5,049 nucleotides of DNA. It comes from CAXMQS01 sp964195995. GTDB lineage: Bacteria; Actinomycetota; Acidimicrobiia; Spongiisociales; JAOTWH01. The notes under the pieces were generated by a model, which worked only from the letters and a program-made list of their open reading frames with translations, did not search any database and was not told the origin of the DNA. Positions 1 through 4,666 of this stretch are shown piece by piece. The stretch spans positions 1 to 5,049 of the forward strand of contig CAXMQS010000040.1 in assembly GCA_964195995.1 (NCBI GenBank). The letters are read 5' to 3'. Made by a program: the position numbers and the translations under genes. Numbering within the stretch: the stretch's first letter is position 1; every line of letters starts with the position of its first letter.

Positions 1-138
1 ACCGAGCTGCCGTTGACGGCAGACTCGACGACCGGTTACACGATCGTCAATGCCGACAACATCGATGACGCCGAGAAGCTCCTCAAGGACTGTCCGATAA
101 TCAACAGCGTGCAGATCTACGAAGCGATGTCGATGTAG
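1..138 (+). CDS. C-terminal end of a YCII-related (DGPF-type) small protein, partial
   Basis: The first base of the window starts an open frame that runs 45 codons to a TAG stop at 136-138; the start lies outside the window. The visible tail contains GYTIVNADNIDDAEKLLKDC followed by a proline and a strand-like end (SVQIYEAM). This matches the usual C-terminal half of YCII-related proteins: a strand ending in 'a-d-n/s', a helix in which aspartate and alanine are followed by leucines and lysine, then 'CP', then a final strand. Family members are about 100-130 residues, so roughly half or more is missing. Their biochemical role is mostly unknown; some actinobacterial members sit next to sigma factors, which cannot be tested here. 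An intrinsic terminator follows directly, so this is the last gene of its transcript. The family call rests on pattern memory for a short fragment; that the frame is coding is more secure than the family name. Confidence 0.62.
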   Translation, partial: TELPLTADSTTGYTIVNADNIDDAEKLLKDCPIINSVQIYEAMSM

Positions 139-160
139 GCAGCGCGCCGTTACAGCTTGG

Positions 161-194
161 AAGGGGCATCCCGTTCGGGTGCCCCTTCTTTGTT
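161..194 (+). terminator. Rho-independent terminator after the YCII-like gene
   Basis: The arms AAGGGGCA (161-168) and TGCCCCTT (180-187) pair perfectly over 8 bp. Between them CCC and GGG (170-172 and 177-179) can extend the stem past one bulged T, leaving a GTTC loop. The right arm runs into a T-rich stretch (TTCTTTGTT) on the plus strand. It lies 22 bp after the plus-strand stop and 32 bp past the end of the convergent GNAT gene. On the minus strand the T tract is poor, so it serves the plus-strand gene best and may only partly stop minus-strand transcripts. Confidence 0.85.
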
Positions 195-225
195 GCGCGG
201 TGAATCGGCGACTGCCCTCGGCCCC

Positions 226-1134
226 TCAGTCGTCCAGGTAGCTGTACCAGATACTCGAGTGGGCCACTATCTCGAACCCCATGTCGAGATAGAACTTCTG
301 GCCGGAGCCCACCCAGGCGATCTCGGCCCCGAGCTGTTGAGAGCGGCGAAGGGCCTCGAGCACCGCAGCCTTGCCTAGACCCAGCCGCCGGAAGTCCGGG
401 TCTGTTGCCACGGGTTCGACATAGGCCACCCGATTCTCTGGGACGTACCAGATTCCGGCATAGGTGGCGTAGTTGCCGTCGGGAGCCGCGGCGACGATGT
501 TGAGCTCCTTGGCGTAGTTCGGAGCCCGCTGGGCGCGAGCCCGTGACGGGATCTCCCCGGCGGCCGGTGGCCCTTCGTGGTCGAAGCCGCGCCACAGCAC
601 CCGGTTCACCTTGGCGAGGTCGTTGTCATCGGCGAGGCTCTGCAGGCGGAACCCGTCCGCAAGAGGAGCATCGGGCAGTGGGGCGTAGAGGCTCATCCGG
701 GCGTGGTGCTCGCCCCAATCGGGGGACCGAGAGTGGCCACGGCTCGCTGCGATCTCCTGCATCTCCGAGTCTGCATCATCGACATAGAGGCCGAGCATGT
801 TTCGCTGCAAGGAGTGCGACCAGCCGCCCATGTGCGCCTCCGCCCAGTCGAAGAGCATCGGCTTGACATGGCTGTGACCGGGTCGCAGCTGAAAGTAGCA
901 GGTTGCCGGCGAGTGTTCGGGGTGGACGACGCCGACAACGGTGCCCTCGTCATCCTCCGCGATACCGATGCTTCCCAGATCGACGTTGTCGACGTTGGAA
1001 TGGGCGTGCATGTACTCCCACCTCGGCTGCAGCCAATTGGCCAGTCGATCGCCTGGCTCATAGAGCTCGACTAGGAAGCGGTCGACGACTTGGTAGTCGT
1101 CGGGGTTCCGATAGGGGCGCATGGAGATGCTCAT
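226..1134 (-). CDS. Two-domain GNAT-family N-acetyltransferase
   Basis: The 302-residue protein is twice the length of a single GNAT fold and reads as a tandem. The C-terminal half (about 160-302) has the acetyl-CoA binding motif A: strand YVEPVATDP (238-246), then RRLGLG (249-254, the R-x-x-G-x-G pyrophosphate loop) and helix KAAVLEALRR. FYLDMGFEIV (281-290) is the typical late GNAT 'Y-x-x-x-G-F' motif. The N-terminal half (1-150) keeps GNAT-like strand segments such as TVVGVVHPE but no clear acetyl-CoA loop, so it is probably a degenerate, structural or substrate-binding repeat. The substrate is unknown; tandem GNATs of actinobacteria include aminoglycoside-, mycothiol- and peptide-acting enzymes, and nothing here decides among them. 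No signal peptide is present, so it is cytoplasmic. The start at 1134 is chosen because a -10-like hexamer lies just upstream; a second ATG at 1122 (Met5) is possible, and neither has a clear Shine-Dalgarno. It lies 43 bp after the small gene at 1178-1399 on the same strand. Confidence 0.9.
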   Translation of the reverse strand: MSISMRPYRNPDDYQVVDRFLVELYEPGDRLANWLQPRWEYMHAHSNVDNVDLGSIGIAEDDEGTVVGVVHPEHSPATCYFQLRPGHSHVKPMLFDWAEAHMGGWSHSLQRNMLGLYVDDADSEMQEIAASRGHSRSPDWGEHHARMSLYAPLPDAPLADGFRLQSLADDNDLAKVNRVLWRGFDHEGPPAAGEIPSRARAQRAPNYAKELNIVAAAPDGNYATYAGIWYVPENRVAYVEPVATDPDFRRLGLGKAAVLEALRRSQQLGAEIAWVGSGQKFYLDMGFEIVAHSSIWYSYLDD

Positions 1135-1143
1135 CCGCTGAGC

Positions 1144-1149
1144 ATTATG
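1144..1149 (-). promoter_or_regulatory. Possible -10 box giving a near-leaderless GNAT mRNA
   Basis: On the minus strand this reads CATAAT, five of six matches to TATAAT, in otherwise GC-rich DNA. Its downstream end is 10 bases before the GNAT ATG, so a start site about 7 bases downstream would leave a leader of only a few bases. This fits the lack of a Shine-Dalgarno and the commonness of leaderless mRNAs in actinobacteria. No convincing -35 box is seen at 16-18 bp, which lowers confidence. Confidence 0.4.
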
Positions 1150-1177
1150 CAGCGCCCCGAACGGGCGGCAGGCCCGG

Positions 1178-1399
1178 CTAGGCGGCTACGAGCAGGATCG
1201 ACGTCACATCGTCAATGGCGATGGACGCCGTTCCCGTCGTGTGACGCAACAGGATCGACGGATCGCCGTGTGGCGTCTCCACACCGAGGTACTCGCCGGT
1301 GGCGCCGCCTGCTGGGGTAGTGGCTCGATAGGTCGAGCCGAGTTGTAGGTGGTTAATGGTGCGAGCAGTGTCTGCTCGCGAGGTTGATGGTGCCTTCAT
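1178..1399 (-). CDS. Small protein of unknown function, possible SH3/Sm-like small beta-barrel (73 aa)
   Basis: I do not recognise this protein. It is supported as a gene by a strong Shine-Dalgarno (GAAAGGAG, six bases before the ATG) and by sitting 65 bp behind the helicase on the same strand. The first 18 or so residues (MKAPSTSRADTARTINHL) are polar and probably flexible. Residues 19-73 alternate hydrophobic and polar positions with glycine turns: LGSTYRAT, GEYLGVETPHGD, SILLRH, GTASIAIDDVTSILL. This is the look of a compact all-beta barrel of five short strands. The pattern 'G-x-Y-x-G-V-E ... I-L-L-R-H ... G-T-x-S-I-x-x-D-D-V-T-S-I' loosely resembles SH3-like and Sm/Hfq-like folds, where the last strand follows a short aspartate-containing turn, but this is inference from pattern alone. 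No membrane segment, signal peptide or cysteines are seen. Its place behind an RNA helicase suggests, but does not show, an RNA-related role. Confidence 0.75.
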   Translation of the reverse strand: MKAPSTSRADTARTINHLQLGSTYRATTPAGGATGEYLGVETPHGDPSILLRHTTGTASIAIDDVTSILLVAA

Positions 1400-1405
1400 T
1401 TGGCA

Positions 1406-1413
1406 CTCCTTTC
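1406..1413 (-). promoter_or_regulatory. Strong Shine-Dalgarno of the 73-aa small gene
   Basis: On the minus strand the bases read GAAAGGAG, followed by six bases and the ATG at 1399. It is the best ribosome binding site in the window and is the main evidence that the short frame behind the helicase is translated and that its start is correct. Confidence 0.8.
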
Positions 1414-1416
1414 AGT

Positions 1417-1432
1417 GGGCTGCTTGGAGCCC
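1417..1432 (-). other. Small hairpin between helicase stop and small gene
   Basis: On the minus strand GGGCT (1432-1428) pairs with AGCCC (1421-1417) across a six-base CCAAGC loop. It ends three bases before the Shine-Dalgarno of the small gene. There is no T run after it, so it is not an intrinsic terminator. It could be an mRNA processing or stabilising element, or chance. Confidence 0.35.
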
Positions 1433-1464
1433 GACAATGGCTGAGGTGAGGTCTCTTCTTTCGG

Positions 1465-3006
1465 CTAGTTGCCGTAGGTGCGTGGCTTGGCCAGGCGGAC
1501 GGTGAGGTCACGGCCGTCAAGCATTGATCCGTGCAGTGCATCGACTGCACTACGGGCTGCGGGCTCGGGCATGTCGACGAAGCCGAAGCCCTTCGAGCGG
1601 CCAGTCCTCTTATCGGTGATAACTGTGGCCTGGTGAACCTTTCCGTAACGGCCGAATAGGTCCTCGACATCCTTGGTGGATGCCTTGAAGGGCAGGTTGG
1701 CGACGTACACGCTCTGTCCGCCCTTGCCGCGACGGGATGGCTCGCTATTGCGGTCGTTGCGGTCGCGGCCGGCCGGCTTCTTGCCACGGCTCGACTGGCG
1801 ATTCTCCCGTGCCGCGGGTCGTGAGCTTCGATCGTGGCGACGCTGCCCCTTTGCCAGCGGCTCGACCATGCGATGCCCTCCGTCGATCAGCGAACCGACA
1901 TCTGGCGACACCATCGGCGCCTCCAGGTTGAGGTCCTGCTGCATCCGCTGGACACCGCGCTTCTGAATGCCCGTCACCAGGCTGACGACCGTTCCGGTGG
2001 CGCCGGCGCGAGCCGTGCGTCCCGACCTGTGGAGGTAGTCCTTGGCATCGGCAGGAGGATCGAAGTGGATCACGGAATCGACGGCGTCGACGTGGATGCC
2101 TCTGGCGGCCACATCGGTGGCGATCAGCGCCTGCGCTCTGCCGGAGGTGAACTCTTTGAGGGCTCGATTGCGCTGGTTCTGCGAGCGCCCACCGTGCATC
2201 GCGACCGCCGAGATGCCCAGCTTGCTGAGCTGCTTGGAAAGGCGGTCGGCGCCGTGGCGCGTCCTGGTGAACACGATGGAGCGGTAGGTCGTGCCGATGA
2301 TGTCTGCCGCATGCTCCACGCGGTCGTGATGATCTACCAGCCAGAAGTGATGCTGGGCGTCGATGGTCTCGGGCTCCACCGTTCCGGCCTCATGACGGAT
2401 TGGATTGTTCTGATAGTCACGGCTGAGAACGGCGATGTCGCCGTCGAGCGTTGCCGAGAAGAGCAGGGTCTGTCGCTGCCGCGACGTGCGGTCGAGAATG
2501 CGTCGAACGGCAGGCAGGAAACCCATGTCGGCCATGCGGTCCGCCTCGTCGATCACGACGATGTTGACCTGGCTGAGGTCGATCGAGCGCTGCTCCATGA
2601 GATCCTCGAGGCGCCCTGGTGTCGCCACCAAGACGTCGAGCCCTCTGCGAAGGGCTGTCTTCTGGGGGCCGTAGCCCACTCCACCGTAGATGGCCGAGAT
2701 GGTGCGGCCTGCGACCTTGGCGAGCGGCGCCAGCTCCTGCTTGATCTGCTCTGCCAGCTCCCGCGTTGGGGCCAGCACCAATGCCCGCGGCTTATTCGGC
2801 TTGGCCTTTTCGACCTTGGCGAGCATCGGAAGGCCGAATGCCAGGGTCTTGCCTGATCCGGTCGGTGCCTTGCCGCAGACATCCTCGCCGGCGAGGGCGT
2901 CGGGGATGGTTGCGGCTTGAACTGGGAATGGCTCGACGATGTCTCGTTCAGCGAGAACGCTGACGAGCTTCTTAGATACGCCGAGATGGGCGAACGTGGC
3001 TGACAT
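1465..3006 (-). CDS. DEAD-box ATP-dependent RNA helicase with C-terminal RRM domain
   Basis: The 513-residue protein unwinds or remodels RNA using ATP in the cytoplasm. Motifs appear in order: Q motif (F5 to Q30, with PFPVQ), motif I APTGSGKT (47-54), Ia PTRELAEQ (80-87), GG (108-109), Ib TPGR (129-132), II DEAD (153-156), III SAT (184-186), IV IVFTRT (244-249), V ATDVAARG (296-303), VI HRSGRTAR (326-333). Motif V continues IHV, where many DEAD-box proteins have I/L-D; I recall ARGIH from actinobacterial relatives. Residues about 386-430 form a very basic, Arg/Ser/Asn-rich linker. Residues 432-507 are a canonical RRM with RNP2 VYVANL (433-438) and RNP1 KGFGFVDM (472-479), unlike the atypical RNA-binding domain of DbpA or CsdA. 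The ATG at 3006 is chosen because CAGGAG lies just upstream; the longer GTG start at 3060 has no such site. Likely roles are ribosome assembly, cold adaptation or mRNA decay, but which is not shown. It has a 224-bp upstream gap with structured DNA and is followed by a small gene. Confidence 0.95.
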   Translation of the reverse strand: MSATFAHLGVSKKLVSVLAERDIVEPFPVQAATIPDALAGEDVCGKAPTGSGKTLAFGLPMLAKVEKAKPNKPRALVLAPTRELAEQIKQELAPLAKVAGRTISAIYGGVGYGPQKTALRRGLDVLVATPGRLEDLMEQRSIDLSQVNIVVIDEADRMADMGFLPAVRRILDRTSRQRQTLLFSATLDGDIAVLSRDYQNNPIRHEAGTVEPETIDAQHHFWLVDHHDRVEHAADIIGTTYRSIVFTRTRHGADRLSKQLSKLGISAVAMHGGRSQNQRNRALKEFTSGRAQALIATDVAARGIHVDAVDSVIHFDPPADAKDYLHRSGRTARAGATGTVVSLVTGIQKRGVQRMQQDLNLEAPMVSPDVGSLIDGGHRMVEPLAKGQRRHDRSSRPAARENRQSSRGKKPAGRDRNDRNSEPSRRGKGGQSVYVANLPFKASTKDVEDLFGRYGKVHQATVITDKRTGRSKGFGFVDMPEPAARSAVDALHGSMLDGRDLTVRLAKPRTYGN

Positions 3007-3011
3007 GAATG

Positions 3012-3017
3012 CTCCTG
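3012..3017 (-). promoter_or_regulatory. Shine-Dalgarno that sets the helicase start
   Basis: On the minus strand this reads CAGGAG, five bases before the ATG at 3006. It decides the start against the GTG 18 codons upstream, whose extra N-terminal residues (MKIGIQLSNSPSS...) do not resemble any part of a DEAD-box protein. Confidence 0.75.
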
Positions 3018-3018
3018 G

Positions 3019-3032
3019 CCCCGAAGACGGGG
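3019..3032 (-). promoter_or_regulatory. Hairpin abutting the helicase ribosome binding site
   Basis: On the minus strand CCCCG and CGGGG form a perfect 5-bp GC stem with a TCTT loop, ending one base before the CAGGAG Shine-Dalgarno. A stem so close to the ribosome site can affect ribosome loading or coax a start; whether it does so here is inference. There is no following T run, so it is not a terminator. Confidence 0.45.
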
Positions 3033-3073
3033 AGTTAGATAGTTGGATGCCGATCTTCACCGTGAGGCTTCAA

Positions 3074-3084
3074 TCGATAATCGA
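3074..3084. promoter_or_regulatory. 11-bp palindrome in the helicase upstream region
   Basis: TCGAT and ATCGA flank a central A, giving a perfect 11-bp dyad 68 bp upstream of the helicase ATG. It is AT-richer than its surroundings. It could bind a regulator, but a palindrome this short also arises by chance, and no second copy was seen in the window. Confidence 0.25.
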
Positions 3085-3120
3085 GAGGCGGCCGAAAGAG
3101 GCAGTCCAACCGTGGTAACT

Positions 3121-3176
3121 CAGCCGTTGGTACACCGGGGAAGCGATTCTTCGCTGGCCTCCACCCGGAGCGGCTG
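3121..3176 (-). promoter_or_regulatory. Nested stem-loop, possible structured 5' leader of the helicase mRNA
   Basis: Three pairs of arms are nested about one loop. The outer pair is CAGCCG/CGGCTG (3121-3126 with 3171-3176), the middle pair CCGGG/CCCGG (3135-3139 with 3164-3168), and the inner pair AGCGA/TCGCT (3142-3146 with 3151-3155) around a four-base loop. The segments between them are internal loops of about 1-8 bases. The structure lies in the gap before the helicase and begins about where transcription would start from the TATAGT box at 3182-3187. It matches no riboswitch class I know. Long structured leaders are known for cold-shock helicase mRNAs, which makes a regulatory role plausible but unproven. 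Confidence 0.4.
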
Positions 3177-3181
3177 GCGGC

Positions 3182-3187
3182 ACTATA
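3182..3187 (-). promoter_or_regulatory. Possible -10 box for the helicase transcript
   Basis: The minus strand reads TATAGT, five of six matches to TATAAT. The upstream candidates for a -35 are weak: TATTGC at 17 bp or TTGCTG at 15 bp (3203-3208). Transcription would begin near 3175 and give a leader of about 170 bases before the helicase ATG. It lies 44 bp after the end of the heme membrane protein gene, where no intrinsic terminator is evident, so read-through from that operon is also possible. Confidence 0.35.
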
Positions 3188-3230
3188 GCGACCTGCGAGG
3201 GTCAGCAATAGGGATACTTGTTCGGCCCGG

Positions 3231-3821
3231 CTAGGCCACGCCCTCTTCGACAGCCGGCCGCACCCGAGTTCTGCTCGGCCGTGCGGGTTCCGGGGCCCCG
3301 TCGGTGCGGGCACGGAACGCCACGAGGAGGATCACGACCGCGATGCTGCCGATATACATGGTCAGTACGGCGGGGTTGGTGGTGTCGGCTCCGGCGGTGA
3401 TTCCGTGAACGGCCGTCGCCAGGAAGGTCCCAAACGACAAGAAGTGGATGGCCCGCCAAACGGTTTGGCCGATAACCGGCCGCACGTAGAACGACGCAGT
3501 GATGAGGAACAGGGCATAGAACGCGACGACGCCCCACGCCACGGCCAGCGGTCGATAGTTCGACGCCCCGGGGACGAGCAGTTCCCGCGGTCCGTAGTGG
3601 AAGTAGTTGTCGCCAACCAGGAAAGCCATGTGCAAGCCGGTCGCCAGCAGCGCACCGATCGCAAGGGCTTCGTGGACCCAGGTGAGCGGCTTGGCTCCAA
3701 CCTTTCGCCCCAGCAGCTTGCTCGATAGCAGCAACCCCCAGATGCTCGAGCCGGCGAGGAGAGCGAACGCCGCGATCCCCGAACCCCGGATCAGCAGCCA
3801 TGGGACGTTGATGTCGGTCAC
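3231..3821 (-). CDS. Ferric-reductase-like transmembrane heme b protein
   Basis: This 196-residue integral membrane protein has about five hydrophobic helices (roughly 8-32, 47-70, 93-113, 123-143, 150-170) and a short charged, proline/arginine-rich tail. Two histidine pairs fit transmembrane heme ligation: H50 and H64 in the second helix (14 apart) and H126 and H139 in the fourth (13 apart). This spacing is characteristic of the ferric reductase-like domain shared by YedZ/MsrQ, NOX and STEAP proteins. It has no FAD/NAD(P)H dehydrogenase domain, so it must take electrons from, or give them to, another protein. The GTG start at 3821 overlaps the TGA of the ApbE gene (3818-3820) in a GTGA junction, implying translational coupling. 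With ApbE next door, the likely partner is a covalently flavinylated FMN-binding protein outside the cytoplasm. Whether the end substrate is iron, a quinone or another acceptor is not shown. Confidence 0.87.
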   Translation of the reverse strand: MTDINVPWLLIRGSGIAAFALLAGSSIWGLLLSSKLLGRKVGAKPLTWVHEALAIGALLATGLHMAFLVGDNYFHYGPRELLVPGASNYRPLAVAWGVVAFYALFLITASFYVRPVIGQTVWRAIHFLSFGTFLATAVHGITAGADTTNPAVLTMYIGSIAVVILLVAFRARTDGAPEPARPSRTRVRPAVEEGVA

Positions 3822-4666
3822 GCCGCCACCGCTATGTCCTTAGTGGCGTAGATGCTGCCGTCCTGCCACACCACAAGGGCACCGTCGATCCAGGATCGGC
3901 TGCGCGCCCACGCCAGGCCGTCTGCGCCTTGCAGGAGCACAGCCTTGGCGCCAGCCTCTGCCTCGACGGCAGTTGCTGCAACGACCGAAGCCGTGAGGAC
4001 CGGCGTCACGGCGGGGGCGAGGGTCCTTGGGTCGATGATGTGATGGGCGGTGGCGTTGCCGGCTTGCCAGCGGCGTCGTGTGATCGAACTCGTCGCAAGA
4101 GCCCCAACTCCCAAAGGAACTGTGGCGGCAATGTCGCCCCAGGGGTCCATGATCTCGACCTCCATGCCGGGATCCCCCGAGCGCACGTCGCCCCCTGCTG
4201 ACACCATGGCGGCGAGGCCATCGTCGACGGCCCGATCGCAGGCCCACCCTTTGGCTATGCCACCGAGGTCGATGTCGACCCCTGGCTGTCGGAGCAGCGT
4301 GTGTCCTTCGAGATGCCATTGGGGACGGTCGATGATGGTGGTGGGAACTGTCTCACGATCCTCGACCTCCTCGAAGGTGCGGTCATACCCCCAGGCTGCC
4401 AGCGCGGCACCGAGGCCGGCGTCGACCAGGCCGTCGGTGCGATCTCGCAGTTCGGCCGCTATCGCGATGAGGGCCGCCATGAAGGGGGAGAGGTCGACCG
4501 AGTCACCCGGTTCCAAGTTGATGAAGGAGAGCTCGCTGTTGTCGAGAAAGCGGCTGCAGCGGGCCTCGACGCGCTCGAAGAGCTCCAAGGTGGCTGCGGC
4601 GGCTGCGTCGTCCGTGACCGAGGCGACGACCTCGGTGCCCATGGCGCGAAACGTGGTCCCGATCAT
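3818..4666 (-). CDS. apbE: ApbE-type FAD:protein FMN transferase
   Basis: The 282-residue protein belongs to the ApbE family, which transfers FMN from FAD to a Ser/Thr of target flavoproteins with Mg2+. Visible motifs in order are AMGTEV (8-13), SRFLDNSELSFIN (38-50), AWGYDR (91-96), DIDLGGIAKGWACDRA (131-146, the flavin-binding core), SAGGDVR (156-162), ATSSI (191-195) before RRRW, and HHIIDPRT (208-215). The late metal segment reads VVAATAVEAEAGAKA (228-242). Many family members have an 'A-D-A-L-x-T' there, so Asp and Thr ligands appear as Glu and Lys; I recall AExxAK-type versions from actinobacteria. Length is slightly below the usual 300-350 because there is no lipoprotein or signal sequence, which implies a cytoplasmic enzyme acting before or during export of its target, unless secretion is non-classical. 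Its ATG overlaps the TGA of the preceding small gene (ATGA, 4663-4666) and its TGA overlaps the heme protein start, so all three are one translationally coupled operon. Confidence 0.93.
   Translation of the reverse strand: MIGTTFRAMGTEVVASVTDDAAAAATLELFERVEARCSRFLDNSELSFINLEPGDSVDLSPFMAALIAIAAELRDRTDGLVDAGLGAALAAWGYDRTFEEVEDRETVPTTIIDRPQWHLEGHTLLRQPGVDIDLGGIAKGWACDRAVDDGLAAMVSAGGDVRSGDPGMEVEIMDPWGDIAATVPLGVGALATSSITRRRWQAGNATAHHIIDPRTLAPAVTPVLTASVVAATAVEAEAGAKAVLLQGADGLAWARSRSWIDGALVVWQDGSIYATKDIAVAA

Noticed and set aside
1153..1167. GC hairpin (CGCCC/GGGCG) after the small gene as a terminator
   Set aside because: The 5-bp stem has no T run on either strand, so an intrinsic terminator is not supported.
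1353..1787. Minus-strand open frame of 144 codons over the helicase end and the small gene
   Set aside because: It is low in information, rich in Ala/Ser/Arg/Pro, and out of frame with the RRM, whose RNP motifs fix the real frame.
1834..2856. Plus-strand open frame of 340 codons opposite the helicase
   Set aside because: It is a mirror of helicase codons in GC-rich DNA. Its translation shows no domain, it has no Shine-Dalgarno, and the minus strand there carries every DEAD-box motif in order.
1465..3006. Motif V ARGIH in place of ARGI/LD as a sign of an inactive helicase
   Set aside because: All other catalytic motifs are intact, and I recall ARGIH in many actinobacterial DEAD-box proteins, so it is more likely a lineage variant than a defect.
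3007..3060. Longer helicase from the GTG at 3060
   Set aside because: The 18 extra residues do not resemble a DEAD-box N-terminus, have no Shine-Dalgarno, and would cover the hairpin and the ribosome site for the ATG at 3006.
3202..3801. Minus-strand open frame of 199 codons overlapping the heme membrane protein
   Set aside because: It is Arg/Gly/Pro-rich with no domain and lies in a different frame from the five-helix protein, which has the paired histidines and the GTGA coupling.
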